Assembly: GCF_002217755.1 (NCBI RefSeq)
Contig: NZ_BCFL01000038.1
Location: 1-64,000 of the forward strand
DNA from: Streptomyces hyaluromycini
GTDB lineage: Bacteria; Actinomycetota; Actinomycetes; Streptomycetales; Streptomycetaceae
DNA length: 64,000 nt
Direction of reading: 5' to 3'
The notes beneath the pieces were generated by a model. That model made no database searches. It was not told the origin of the DNA and saw nothing but the letters and a program-made list of their open reading frames with translations. Numbering within the stretch: position 1 is the stretch's first letter; each line of letters starts with the position of its first letter. Below are positions 24,722-33,747 of the stretch, piece by piece. The translations under genes were made by a program, and so were the position numbers.

Positions 24722-25341
24722 GGCATCTCTCCGGTGATCGGGCCCAGGCACAGCGCGGCCGTGGGACTCTGCAGCAGGGTGTGGACGAACAGGAGCTCGA
24801 CACCGTCCTGGTCCTCGGCGGCCAGCCGGTGCGGGGTCAGCGAGTCGAAGTGCGCGCTGTCGCGGGGCGCGAGCACATGCGTGGCGTCACCGAGGCGCAG
24901 CCTCAGCCGGCCGCGCAGGACGTACAGCCACTCCTCGCCGGGATGCACCCGCACGATGTCGCCCTGGGAGCCGTACGGCACCCGGACGCGCAGCGCCTGC
25001 ATCCCCCGGCCGGACGCCCCGGCCTGCCAGTACGTCCAGCCGCCGGCGTGGGTCGGCTCCATGTCGCCGGCGCGCACGATCGCGTCCCGGTCGGCGACGG
25101 TCTCGCCCAGCAGCTCCGAGACCGTCGTACCGTAGACACGCGCGAGCGCGAGCAGCATCGGCAGCGAGGGCTGCCGCTGCCCGGTCTCCAGCCGGGAGAG
25201 GTGGGCGGGTGACAGCCCCGCGTCCCGGGCCGCGGCCTCCAGGGTGAGACCGGCGCGGCGCCGCAGGGAGCGCAGCTGCGGGGCGACGGCCGGCAGGTCA
25301 CCCACCGGCCCGCCCGTATGCTCTTTCTCGGAGGAGCTCAT
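24718..25341 (-). CDS. XRE-family regulator with cupin domain
   Basis: 207 aa. The helix-turn-helix lies at about 20-78 (LRSLRRRAGLTLEAAARDAG then LSPAHLSRLETGQRQPSLPM), with a cupin_2 sensor at about 120-195 (IVRVHPGEEWLYVLRGRLRL). It sits directly after the hopanoid operon on the same strand but has its own upstream region with two 15-bp palindromes, likely its own operators. A GGAGG lies only 1 nt before the ATG, so the true start could be slightly downstream. Whether it controls hopanoid genes is open. Confidence 0.88.
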   Translation of the reverse strand: MSSSEKEHTGGPVGDLPAVAPQLRSLRRRAGLTLEAAARDAGLSPAHLSRLETGQRQPSLPMLLALARVYGTTVSELLGETVADRDAIVRAGDMEPTHAGGWTYWQAGASGRGMQALRVRVPYGSQGDIVRVHPGEEWLYVLRGRLRLRLGDATHVLAPRDSAHFDSLTPHRLAAEDQDGVELLFVHTLLQSPTAALCLGPITGEMP

Positions 25342-25361
25342 GCCTCCATTCAGCCGCAGCT

Positions 25362-25396
25362 TTGTCTCTGCGGCAATTTTCTTGCCTCAGAGACAA
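25362..25396. promoter_or_regulatory. Paired 15-bp operators upstream of the XRE-cupin gene
   Basis: TTGTCTCTGCGGCAA (25362-25376) and TTGCCTCAGAGACAA (25382-25396) are near-palindromic and are inverted copies of each other (one mismatch). Their centres are 20 bp apart, about two helical turns. They fill the 59-bp gap between the aminotransferase stop and the regulator start. As RNA the pair would also form a long hairpin and might end hopanoid-operon transcription. Confidence 0.7.
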
Positions 25397-25400
25397 AAAG

Positions 25401-26786
25401 CTAGCGGTTGGCCACCGCCTGTTTGATCAGCGTCTTGCCGAAGTCCCACATCAGGCCGCCGCCGCTGTGGGCGTCGTCCATGACGTCCGTGAAGGCGTCC
25501 ACGAAGCGGTCCACGTCCGTCTCGTCGACGATCAGCGGCGGGATGAGCTTGATCACCTCCAGGTGGTCGCCGGAGACCTGGGTGAGGATCCGGTGCCGTT
25601 GCAGCAGCGGTACGACGACCATCTGGGCGAACAGGCCCTTGCGGGCGGCCTGGAGCATGGTCCAGCGGCTGCGCAGCTTCAGCGAGCCGGGCCGGCCGAA
25701 CTCGATGCCGATCATCAGGCCCCGGCCGCGCACGTCGGCGAGCAGCTCGTACTTGTCGGTCAGCGCGGCGAGCCGGGACCTGAGCTGCTCCCCCACTGCC
25801 CGGGAGTTGGCGACGATCTGGTCGTTCTCCATGACCGACAGGACGGCGAGCCCGGCCGCCATGGCCTGCGCGTTGGCGCCGAAGCTCGCCGAGTGGACCA
25901 GGACGCGGTCCATGGACGAGTAGACCTTCTTGAAGATCCAGTCCTTGCCGAGGGTGGCGCCGACCGGGACGTACCCGCCGGACAGCGCCTTCGCCACGCA
26001 CACCAGGTCCGGTTCCACACCCTCCTCGTGCTGGTAGGCGTAGAAGTCGCCGGTGCGGCCGAGGCCGGTCTGCACCTCGTCGGCGATCAGCAGCGCCTTG
26101 TGCTTGTGCAGCAGCTCCTGGGCGGCGCGCAGGTAGCCGGGCGGGGCCTCGTGCACGCCCTTGCCCTGGATCGGCTCGACGATCAGGGCGGCGACATCGC
26201 CCTTCTTCAGTTCACGGGCGAGCGCGTCGAGGTCGCCGAGGGGGACGGCGGTGTCGGGGAGCAGCGGGGCGAAGCCGTCCCGGAAGCCGTCCTCGCCGTT
26301 GACCGACAGCGAGCCGGTGGTCAGGCCGTGGAAGGCGTGGTCGCAGTAGAGGACACGGGGTCTGCCGGTGGCGAAGCGGGCGAACTTCAGGGCTGTCTCC
26401 ACCGACTCCGTGCCGCTGTTGCCGAAGAACACCCGGTCCAGGTGCGGGCTGTGCGCGAGGAGCCGCTCGGCGAGCAGTCCGGGCAGCGGCTGGCAGTCGA
26501 AGCGGGTGAGGTCGGCGAGCTGGGCGTCCAGGACGTCGTGCAGGGCCTTGCGGACGACGGGGTGGTGGCGGCCCAGGCCCATCACCCCGAACCCGGCGAG
26601 CATGTCCAGGTAGTCGTTGCCGTCCGCGTCCCAGAAGTGGGCGCCCTCTGCCCGCTCGTACACCTTGTCGAAGCCGATGGTGTGCAGCATGCGCGGCAGC
26701 TGATGGTTCAGGTACTTCCCGTGCAGCTCGTACCGCTCACCGCCACGCTCGGCCAGCAGCACACCGAGGTCGAACTCCTCAGTCAT
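25401..26786 (-). CDS. hpnO: Class III aminotransferase of the hopanoid cluster (HpnO-like)
   Basis: 461 aa PLP-dependent fold-type I transaminase of the ornithine/acetylornithine group. Visible are GNSGTESVETALKFAR (about 137-152), LIADEVQTGLGRTGDF with the PLP aspartate, and VAKALSGGYVPVGA with the Schiff-base lysine. In hopanoid clusters HpnO-type enzymes convert the terminal aldehyde to aminobacteriohopanetriol, the main Streptomyces hopanoid. The ATG overlaps the dxs stop (ATGA), so it is the last gene of the hopanoid operon. Confidence 0.9.
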   Translation of the reverse strand: MTEEFDLGVLLAERGGERYELHGKYLNHQLPRMLHTIGFDKVYERAEGAHFWDADGNDYLDMLAGFGVMGLGRHHPVVRKALHDVLDAQLADLTRFDCQPLPGLLAERLLAHSPHLDRVFFGNSGTESVETALKFARFATGRPRVLYCDHAFHGLTTGSLSVNGEDGFRDGFAPLLPDTAVPLGDLDALARELKKGDVAALIVEPIQGKGVHEAPPGYLRAAQELLHKHKALLIADEVQTGLGRTGDFYAYQHEEGVEPDLVCVAKALSGGYVPVGATLGKDWIFKKVYSSMDRVLVHSASFGANAQAMAAGLAVLSVMENDQIVANSRAVGEQLRSRLAALTDKYELLADVRGRGLMIGIEFGRPGSLKLRSRWTMLQAARKGLFAQMVVVPLLQRHRILTQVSGDHLEVIKLIPPLIVDETDVDRFVDAFTDVMDDAHSGGGLMWDFGKTLIKQAVANR

Positions 26787-28780
26787 TCCTTCTCCTTGTA
26801 AGCGCCCTCACGGTCAGCGCCCCGTAGGGGCGCGGGGAACTGCGCGACCAGCCCAGACACCGCCGCACCCGCCACACGACCCCCTGCGGCACCCCCGTAG
26901 GCACTGTCGGCCCCCCGCCCCGCAAGACCGGACCCGATCCGCCCCGCGATCTCCACCGGCGTCAGCCCGATGTCGGCCAGCACCTCCCCCCGCTTCGCAT
27001 GCGCCAGAAACTGCTCCGGAATCCCGAACCGCCGCACCGGCACGTCCACTTCGGCGTCGCCCAGCGCCAGCGCCACCGCCGCGCCGACCCCGGCCGCCCG
27101 GCTGTTGTCCTCGACGACGGCCACCAGTTCGTGCTGTGCCGCCAGACCCGGCAGCGCGGGATCCACGGGCTTGACCCACCGCGGGTCCACGACCGTGCAG
27201 CCGATGCCCCGGGCGGCCAGCAGCTCGGCCGCCTGGAGGCAGACCGGAGCCATCACGCCGACCGCGACCAGCAGCACCCGGGCGTCCTCCGCGCGGTGCA
27301 GGACGTCGATCCCGCCGACCCGATCGACCGCCGGGATCTCGGGCCCCACCGACTCCTTCGGGAAGCGGACCAACGTCGGCGCGTCGTCCACCGCGACCGC
27401 CTCGCGCAGCTGGAGCCGCAGCTGTTCGGCGTCGCGCGGGGCGGCGATCCTGAGGCCGGGTACGACCTGGAGGATTGACATGTCCCACATGCCGTTGTGC
27501 GACGCGCCGTCGACTCCCGTCACGCCCGCCCGGTCCAGGACGAACGTCACCCCGCAGCGGTGCAGCGCCACGTCCATCAGCAGCTGGTCGAAGGCACGGT
27601 TCAGGAACGTGGCGTAGACGGCGACGACCGGGTGCAGTCCCCCGGTCGCGAGGCCGGCCGCCGAGACCGCCGCGTGCTGCTCGGCGATGCCCACGTCCCA
27701 CACGCGGTCGGGGAAGCGTTCGGCGAACTTGCCGAGGCCGACCGGGTGCAGCATGGCCGCGGTGATCGCCACGACGTCGTCCCGTTCCTCGCCGATCCGG
27801 ACGATCTCGTCGCCGAACACCGAGGTCCAGGAGGGGCCGTTGGACGGCGCGAGCGGCTCGCAGGTGAGCGGGTCCATCACGCCGACGGTGTGGAAGTGGT
27901 CCTCCTCGTGGGCGAGGGCGGGTTCATAGCCGCGGCCCTTCTCCGTGAGGCAGTGCACCAGTACCGGCCCGTGGAAACGTTTCGCGCGCCGCAGCGCCGA
28001 CTCGACGGCCTTGATGTCGTGGCCGTCGATCGGGCCGACGTACTTGAGGCCCAGGTCCTCGAACATGCCCTGCGGGGCGAAGGCGTCCTTGAAGCCCTTC
28101 TTCGCGCCGTGCAGGGACTCGTAGATGGTGTTGCCGACCACCGGGGTACGCAGGAGGACGTCCTTGCCCCAGGCCAGCACCTTCTCGTAGCCGTCGGTGG
28201 TGCGCAGGGTGGCGAGGTGGTTGGCGAGTCCGCCGATGGTGGGGGCGTACGACCGCTCGTTGTCGTTGACGACGATGATCAGCGGCCGGTCCTTGGCGGC
28301 CGCGATGTTGTTGAGCGCCTCCCAGGCCATCCCGCCGGTCAGCGCGCCGTCGCCGATGACCGCGACGACATGGCCCTTCTCCCCCTGCACCTGGCGGGCC
28401 TTGGCGAGGCCGTCGGCCCAGCCGAGTGCGGTGGAGGCGTGGCTGTTCTCGATGACGTCGTGCTCGGACTCCTCGCGCGAGGGGTATCCGGACAGGCCGC
28501 CCTTGCCGCGCAGCTTGGAGAAGTCCTGACGGCCGGTCAGCAACTTGTGGACGTAACTCTGGTGGCCGGTGTCCCAGAGGATGCGGTCGGCCGGGGACTC
28601 GAAGACCCGGTGCAGTGCGACGGTCAGCTCCACGACGCCCAGGTTGGGCCCGAGGTGGCCGCCGGTCCTGGCGACCGCGTGCACCAGGAACTCGCGTATT
28701 TCTTCGGACAGTTCACCGAGTTCCGCCTCGGACAGCGCCTTCAGGTCGCGTGGTCCCCGGATCTTCTCCAGAATCGTCAC
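26783..28780 (-). CDS. dxs: 1-deoxy-D-xylulose-5-phosphate synthase
   Basis: 665 aa, about 20-30 longer than usual. This ThDP enzyme condenses pyruvate and glyceraldehyde 3-phosphate as the entry step of the MEP pathway. Motifs are DTGHQSYVHKLLTGR (about 69-83), the ThDP site GDGALTGGMAWEALNN and the transketolase block DVGIAEQHAAVSAAGLATGG. The C-terminal extension after IGSGLAG contains SGLVAQFPAPLRGA, which is the translation of a dispersed intergenic hairpin repeat (26817-26854). Located within the hopanoid operon, it is likely a dedicated isoprenoid-supply copy; an additional dxs may exist elsewhere. Confidence 0.96.
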   Translation of the reverse strand: MTILEKIRGPRDLKALSEAELGELSEEIREFLVHAVARTGGHLGPNLGVVELTVALHRVFESPADRILWDTGHQSYVHKLLTGRQDFSKLRGKGGLSGYPSREESEHDVIENSHASTALGWADGLAKARQVQGEKGHVVAVIGDGALTGGMAWEALNNIAAAKDRPLIIVVNDNERSYAPTIGGLANHLATLRTTDGYEKVLAWGKDVLLRTPVVGNTIYESLHGAKKGFKDAFAPQGMFEDLGLKYVGPIDGHDIKAVESALRRAKRFHGPVLVHCLTEKGRGYEPALAHEEDHFHTVGVMDPLTCEPLAPSNGPSWTSVFGDEIVRIGEERDDVVAITAAMLHPVGLGKFAERFPDRVWDVGIAEQHAAVSAAGLATGGLHPVVAVYATFLNRAFDQLLMDVALHRCGVTFVLDRAGVTGVDGASHNGMWDMSILQVVPGLRIAAPRDAEQLRLQLREAVAVDDAPTLVRFPKESVGPEIPAVDRVGGIDVLHRAEDARVLLVAVGVMAPVCLQAAELLAARGIGCTVVDPRWVKPVDPALPGLAAQHELVAVVEDNSRAAGVGAAVALALGDAEVDVPVRRFGIPEQFLAHAKRGEVLADIGLTPVEIAGRIGSGLAGRGADSAYGGAAGGRVAGAAVSGLVAQFPAPLRGADREGAYKEKE
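26817..26854 (-). repeat. Dispersed hairpin repeat, copy 1, inside dxs
   Basis: On the minus strand GGGCTGGTCGCGCAGTTCCC is followed by CGCGCCCCTACGGGGCGC. The same core occurs at 53533-53570 and 57691-57729. Here it is translated as part of the Dxs C-terminus. Confidence 0.85.
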
Positions 28781-28807
28781 GCTCGGCCCCCTCTCGGTCC
28801 GTGCTGT

Positions 28808-29965
28808 TCAGCTCACCGTGACGGCGGGTGCTCCGGACCCGGCGCCGTCCTGCTCCATCTGTTCGGCGATCTTCATCGCTTCCTCGATGAGGGTCTCCAC
28901 GATCTTCGACTCGGGGACGGTCTTGACGACCTCGCCCTTGACGAAGATCTGCCCCTTGCCGTTGCCGGAGGCGACCCCCAGATCGGCCTCCCGTGCCTCG
29001 CCGGGGCCGTTGACCACGCATCCCATGACGGCGACGCGCAAGGGCACTTCCATGCCCTCCAGTCCTGCCGTCACCTCGTCCGCCAGCTTGTAGACGTCGA
29101 CCTGGGCGCGCCCGCAGGACGGGCAGGAGACGATCTCCAGGCGCCGCTGCCGCAGGTTCAGCGACTCCAGGATCTGGATGCCGACCTTGACCTCCTCGGC
29201 GGGCGGGGCGGACAGCGAGACGCGGATCGTGTCACCGATGCCCTGCGAGAGCAACGCCCCGAAGGCGACCGCGGACTTGACGGTGCCCTGGAACGCCGGG
29301 CCCGCCTCCGTGACCCCGAGGTGCAGCGGGTAGTCGCACTGGGCGGCGAGCTGCCGGTACGCCTCGATCATCACGACCGGGTCGTTGTGCTTGACGGAGA
29401 TCTTGATGTCCCGGAAGTCGTGCTCCTCGAAGAGCGAGGCCTCCCAGAGAGCGCTCTCCACGAGCGCCTCGGGGGTCGCCTTGCCGTACTTCTCCAGGAG
29501 CCGCCGGTCGAGTGAGCCGGCGTTGACCCCGATCCGGATCGGCGTGCCGTGGTCCTTGGCGGCCCGCGCGATCTCCCGCACCTTGTCGTCGAACTGCTTG
29601 ATGTTGCCGGGGTTCACGCGGACCGCCGCGCAGCCGGCCTCGATCGCCGCGAACACGTACTTCGGCTGGAAGTGGATGTCGGCGATCACCGGGATCTGGG
29701 ACTTCTTCGCGATCGTCGCCAGGGCGTCCGCGTCGTCCTGCGTGGGGCAGGCGACGCGGACGATCTGGCAGCCGGACGCGGTGAGTTCGGCGATCTGCTG
29801 GAGGGTGGCGCCGATGTCCGAGGTGCGGGTCGTGGTCATCGACTGCACCGACACCGGGGCACCGCCGCCGACCGCCACCGGCCCGACCTGGATCTGCCGG
29901 GACACGCGGCGCTCGGCGACGGGCCGGGCCGGGACCTCGGGGAGGCCCAGGGAAATGGCGGTCAT
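28808..29965 (-). CDS. ispG: 4-hydroxy-3-methylbut-2-enyl diphosphate synthase (flavodoxin)
   Basis: 385 aa, standard bacterial length. The enzyme reduces methylerythritol cyclodiphosphate to HMBPP with a [4Fe-4S] cluster, step six of the MEP pathway. Recognisable are GGGAPVSVQSMTTTRTSD near the N-terminus, VADIHFQPKYVF, RVNPGNIKQFDDKV, and the cluster cysteines in VSCPSCGRAQVDV and MGCVVNGPGEARE. It is 27 bp upstream of dxs and 4 bp downstream of hpnH. Its presence in the operon matches precursor supply for hopanoids. Confidence 0.97.
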   Translation of the reverse strand: MTAISLGLPEVPARPVAERRVSRQIQVGPVAVGGGAPVSVQSMTTTRTSDIGATLQQIAELTASGCQIVRVACPTQDDADALATIAKKSQIPVIADIHFQPKYVFAAIEAGCAAVRVNPGNIKQFDDKVREIARAAKDHGTPIRIGVNAGSLDRRLLEKYGKATPEALVESALWEASLFEEHDFRDIKISVKHNDPVVMIEAYRQLAAQCDYPLHLGVTEAGPAFQGTVKSAVAFGALLSQGIGDTIRVSLSAPPAEEVKVGIQILESLNLRQRRLEIVSCPSCGRAQVDVYKLADEVTAGLEGMEVPLRVAVMGCVVNGPGEAREADLGVASGNGKGQIFVKGEVVKTVPESKIVETLIEEAMKIAEQMEQDGAGSGAPAVTVS

Positions 29966-29969
29966 GCGG

Positions 29970-30992
29970 TCACTCCCGGTTCCCGGAGACCGTCTCGCGC
30001 ATCGCGCGCAGCGACTCCTTGAGCGACCCCATGGTGGCGAGGACGGCGGTGGGCTCGTAGCCGCAGTGCGCCATGCAGTTGGCGCAGCGCGGGTCCTTGC
30101 CGCGGCCGTACTTGTCCCAGTCGGTCTCCTCGATGAGTTCGCGGTACGTCGGCACGTACCCGTCGCTCATCAGGTAGCAGGGGCGCTGCCAGCCGAAGAG
30201 CGAGTAGTTCGGGATCGCCCAGGCCGTGCACGGGAAGTCGACCTTGCCCTCCAGGAAGTCCAGGAAGAGCGGGGAGTGGTTGAGCCGCCACTTCTTGCGG
30301 TTGCCGCCCGCGAAGGCCTTCTTGAAGAGCTCGCGGGTCTGCTCCACGCCGAGGAAGTGCTCCTGGTCGGGTGCCTTCTCGTAGGCGTAGGCGGGCGAGA
30401 TCATCATCTCGTCGACCTTGAGGTCGTCGTTGAGGAAGTTGAGCACCTCGATGATGGTCTGCGGAGTGTCCGTGTTGAAGAAGGTCGAGTTGGTGGTCAC
30501 CCGGAAGCCGCGCCGCTTGGCCTCCTTGATGGCCTCCACGGCCTCGTCGAACACGCCTTCCTTCGCCACGGACTCGTCGTGCCGCTCGCGCAGCCCGTCG
30601 ATGTGCACCGCGAAGGCGAAGTAGGGCGAGGGCGTGAACTTGTCCATCTTCTTGCGCAGCAGCATCGCGTTGGTGCACAGGAAGACGTACTTCCGCTTCG
30701 CCACCAACTGCCGCACGATCTCGTCGATCTGAGGGTGCATCAGGGGCTCGCCGCCCGCGATGGATACCATCGGGGCACCGGACTCCAGCACCGCCCCGAC
30801 CGCCTGCGCGACCGGCATGCGCTGCTTCAACACCCCCGCCGGATGCTGGATCTTGCCGCAGCCCTCACACTTCAGGTTGCAGGCGAAGAGCGGTTCCAGC
30901 TCCACGATCAGCGGGAACTTGTCCCGCTTGCGGAGCTTCTGTTCGGCCAAGTAAGTAGCGACCTTGATCGACTGACGCAGCGGCATGGCCAT
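29970..30992 (-). CDS. hpnH: Adenosyl-hopene transferase, radical SAM
   Basis: 340 aa from the ATG at 30990-30992 (GGAGGTG 6-7 nt upstream); an earlier ATG at 31031 overlaps the upstream gene. The radical-SAM cluster motif is CNLKCEGCGK (about 42-51), followed by SIAGGEPLMHPQI, and a C-terminal cysteine-rich segment CANCMAHCGYEPTAV typical of HpnH/SPASM-like proteins. It adds the 5'-deoxyadenosyl group to diploptene, forming adenosylhopane. Directly followed by ispG. Confidence 0.95.
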   Translation of the reverse strand: MAMPLRQSIKVATYLAEQKLRKRDKFPLIVELEPLFACNLKCEGCGKIQHPAGVLKQRMPVAQAVGAVLESGAPMVSIAGGEPLMHPQIDEIVRQLVAKRKYVFLCTNAMLLRKKMDKFTPSPYFAFAVHIDGLRERHDESVAKEGVFDEAVEAIKEAKRRGFRVTTNSTFFNTDTPQTIIEVLNFLNDDLKVDEMMISPAYAYEKAPDQEHFLGVEQTRELFKKAFAGGNRKKWRLNHSPLFLDFLEGKVDFPCTAWAIPNYSLFGWQRPCYLMSDGYVPTYRELIEETDWDKYGRGKDPRCANCMAHCGYEPTAVLATMGSLKESLRAMRETVSGNRE

Positions 30993-30997
30993 CTGGC

Positions 30998-31639
30998 TCA
31001 CCTCCGGGGGAGCAGCAAAGAACGGTGCCATTCGAAGAAAGCTGGAAGAACGGATCGAAGAACGCGGAAAGCAGATATTCCACCGCGCACCGTGCCGATC
31101 CGGACGAGTTCATGTTCAGGAGCGTCCACGACCACCCTTACGGCCGCAACAGGGCGCTCGCCCGCGCGTACGGCGCTCAGGAGCGTGGCCGCCGATTCCA
31201 TGTCGACCGCGATTGCGCCGGTCGCGAGCAGATCTGATCGCTCGTGACCGCGGACGACGTGATCGGAGCCGGTGACGGGTCCGGTGTGGACAGTGCGGCC
31301 GGGCAGGGTCCGCACGAGCTCCTTCACGAGGAGCTCGGTGCCGACGCACGGGACACTGCCGCGGGGGTCCCGGGTCTCCTCGGCGACGACCAGGTCGCCG
31401 GGGTGCATCCCGGGGGCGAGCCCCGCGCAGAAGCCCGTCGCCAGCACCGCGGCACCGGCGAGTGCGGGATCGGCCAGGACCCGGGTGACGGACCGTTCCG
31501 CCGCCTTGGGACCCATGCCGGTGCGCAGCACGGTGACGGGGCCGCCCGCGCCCCCGCGTTCACCGGCGCGCAGGGCGAGGTGCTCGATGCCGAGTGCGCA
31601 GGCGATCAGCAGCGGGGCCGGCGCGGGCGTGGGGTTCAT
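30998..31639 (-). CDS. hpnG: Nucleoside phosphorylase-family protein of the hopanoid cluster (HpnG-like)
   Basis: 213 aa from the ATG at 31637-31639, which shares one base with the shc stop (TGATG). It has the MTA/SAH nucleosidase-phosphorylase pattern: LLIACALGIEHLAL, TGMGPKAAERSV, GFCAGLAPGMHPGDLVVAEE and the catalytic-pocket motif AIAVDMESAATL. In hopanoid clusters HpnG removes adenine from adenosylhopane, yielding ribosylhopane. It lies between shc and hpnH, as expected. Confidence 0.9.
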   Translation of the reverse strand: MNPTPAPAPLLIACALGIEHLALRAGERGGAGGPVTVLRTGMGPKAAERSVTRVLADPALAGAAVLATGFCAGLAPGMHPGDLVVAEETRDPRGSVPCVGTELLVKELVRTLPGRTVHTGPVTGSDHVVRGHERSDLLATGAIAVDMESAATLLSAVRAGERPVAAVRVVVDAPEHELVRIGTVRGGISAFRVLRSVLPAFFEWHRSLLLPRR

Positions 31640-33630
31640 CAGTCCCCCTCGGCCTCGGGGGTGGGCTCGCCGTGCACGTAGCGGCCGAGCGCGGTGAGCG
31701 GGAAGACCTGCCGGTAGAGGTGGTAGTTGATGGAGAAGTCCCAGGGGAAGCCGGTGCCGGTGAAGTACGGCTCGTCCCAGGAGCCGTCCTCGCGCTGGGT
31801 CTCGGCGAGCCACCGGATGCCCCGCTCGACGGCCTTGGCGTCCTTCTCCCCCGCCGCGAGCAGCGCCATCAGCGCCCACGCGGTCTGGGAGGCGGTGGAG
31901 GCGCCGCGCCCGCTCCAGCCGTCGGCGTACTTGTAGGAGCGCAGGTCCTCGCCCCACCCTCCGTCCTCGTTCTGGACCTGCTCCAGCCAGGTCACCGCCC
32001 GCCGGATCGCCGGGTGCGAGGCGGGCAGCCCGGCCGCGGTGAGCGCGGGCACCACGGAGCCGGTGCCGTAGACGTAGTTGACGCCCCAGCGCCCGAACCA
32101 GGCGCCGTTCGGCTCCTGTTCGGCGAGCAGCCACTCGATGCCGCGCCGGGTGCGCGGGTCGTGGGACATGCCCTCGAAGGCGAGCATCTCCACGACGTGC
32201 GCGGTGACGTCGGCCGACGGCGGGTCGATGACCTCGCCGAAGTCGCAGAACGGCAGCCGGTTGGGGAACGGGCTGGTGTTGTCGACGTCGAAGGCGCCCC
32301 AGGCGCCGTTCTTCGACTGCATGCCGAGGTTCCAGCGCACCCCGCGCCCGATGGCCTTCTCCATCCGCTCGGGGTCGTGGTGCCTGACCCGGCGCAGGGC
32401 GAGGACCACCTCGGCGGTGTCGTCGATGTCGGGGTAGTTGTCGTTGTGGAACTCGAACGCCCAGCCGCCCGGGGGCAGTTGGGGCCGCTTGACCGCCCAG
32501 TCGCCAGGGCGGACGATCTGCTCGCCGAGCATCCAGTCGGCGGCCTTGACCAGCTGCGGGTGGTCGGCCGGCAGGCCCGCGTCGGCGAGCGCGATCGTCG
32601 CCAGACAGGTGTCCCACACCGGGGACTGGCAGGCCTCGATCATCCGGGCACCGTCCTCGCGCCACACGGCGTAACGATCCAGCGATTCCAACCCCGCGCG
32701 CATCACGGGGTGTTCGAGGTCGTAGCCGAGCAGGTACAGGGCGATCACCGAGTACACGGCCGGGGGCTGGATGCCGCCCCAGGCGCCGTCGTTCTCCTGG
32801 CGCTCGACGATCCAGCGGGCGGCGGACTTCAGGGCCGAGCCGCGCAGCCGGCCCAGCGCGATCCTGCGGTACCCGCGGACAACCTTGTCGAGTCGCTGGA
32901 AGACGCCCTCCCAGCTCGCCACCGGTGCCAGCGGCTGGGGCGGGTTCGGGTCGGCCGGGTCGGTGTGGAGCTCGTCCAGCGGGAAGGGGGCGGGGCGCAC
33001 CGGGCGCTTGGCCGAGACCACGGTGAGCGGCACGATGGTCTGCCGGGCCCACTGGCCGAAGTTGTAGATGCTGAGCGGGAACCACTTGGGGAAGTACAGG
33101 AGTTCCGGCGGGAGTTCGGGCAGGTCCTCCCATTTCCACCAGCCGAACAGGGCCAGCCAGATCCGGGTGAAGACCCGGGCGGCGGCGATGCCGCCACGCT
33201 CGCGGATCCAGGCCGACGCCTTCGCCATGTGGGGTGCGTCCGGCGCGTCCCCGGCCAGCCGCAGGGCGACGTACGCCTCGATGGTGGTGGAGAGTTCGCC
33301 GGGACCGCCGTAGAAGGTGGCCCAGGTGCCGTCCTCGCGCTGCTCGCCGCGGATGAAGAGCGCCGCGGCGGCGGTCGTGGACTCGTCGCGGATGCCCAGG
33401 AACTGACGGAGCAGCAGGTCCTCGGCGTCCATGGTGACGTTGGTCTCCAGGTCGCCCTTCCACCAGCCCTGCGCGTCCTGCTGGGCGAGCAGATGGTCGG
33501 TGGCGCGCCGGACAGCGCGTGCGGCGGCTTCTTGTACCCCGGTCGCCACGGGGGTGGTGATCTTGGTGCTGGCCGAGTCGGCCCGGGGCGGCAGGGTGGC
33601 CCCGGTGCTTCCGTCGGTCGTCGCTGTCAT
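31639..33630 (-). CDS. shc: Squalene-hopene cyclase
   Basis: 663 aa from the ATG at 33628-33630 (AAGGGG upstream). The enzyme cyclises squalene to hopene at the membrane. The catalytic DxDDTA motif is YPDIDDTAEVVL with D401, D403 and D404. Several QW motifs are visible (QDAQGWWKGDLET, QREDGTWATFYGG, QENDGAWGGIQPP, QNEDGGWGEDLRSY, QREDGSWDEPYFTG). The MWCYCR-like motif earlier is the family-typical FGQWARQTIVPL region. Central gene of the hopanoid operon, directly after the polyprenyl synthase. Confidence 0.97.
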   Translation of the reverse strand: MTATTDGSTGATLPPRADSASTKITTPVATGVQEAAARAVRRATDHLLAQQDAQGWWKGDLETNVTMDAEDLLLRQFLGIRDESTTAAAALFIRGEQREDGTWATFYGGPGELSTTIEAYVALRLAGDAPDAPHMAKASAWIRERGGIAAARVFTRIWLALFGWWKWEDLPELPPELLYFPKWFPLSIYNFGQWARQTIVPLTVVSAKRPVRPAPFPLDELHTDPADPNPPQPLAPVASWEGVFQRLDKVVRGYRRIALGRLRGSALKSAARWIVERQENDGAWGGIQPPAVYSVIALYLLGYDLEHPVMRAGLESLDRYAVWREDGARMIEACQSPVWDTCLATIALADAGLPADHPQLVKAADWMLGEQIVRPGDWAVKRPQLPPGGWAFEFHNDNYPDIDDTAEVVLALRRVRHHDPERMEKAIGRGVRWNLGMQSKNGAWGAFDVDNTSPFPNRLPFCDFGEVIDPPSADVTAHVVEMLAFEGMSHDPRTRRGIEWLLAEQEPNGAWFGRWGVNYVYGTGSVVPALTAAGLPASHPAIRRAVTWLEQVQNEDGGWGEDLRSYKYADGWSGRGASTASQTAWALMALLAAGEKDAKAVERGIRWLAETQREDGSWDEPYFTGTGFPWDFSINYHLYRQVFPLTALGRYVHGEPTPEAEGD

Positions 33631-33747
33631 GGCTTCCCCTTCGTGCAGTCGTGCGAAATCGTTCTGCTGTGGGTCCGCCGTCGGCCGGTGCTGGCTGCGC
33701 GCTCGCACCGGCCGGCGACTACGCGAGGGCTATTCGACCGATAATGA

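Noticed and set aside
30998..33463. 821-codon minus-strand open frame upstream of the phosphorylase
   Set aside because: Its first 600 codons are an Arg/Pro-rich out-of-frame reading of shc; the real gene begins at 31639.
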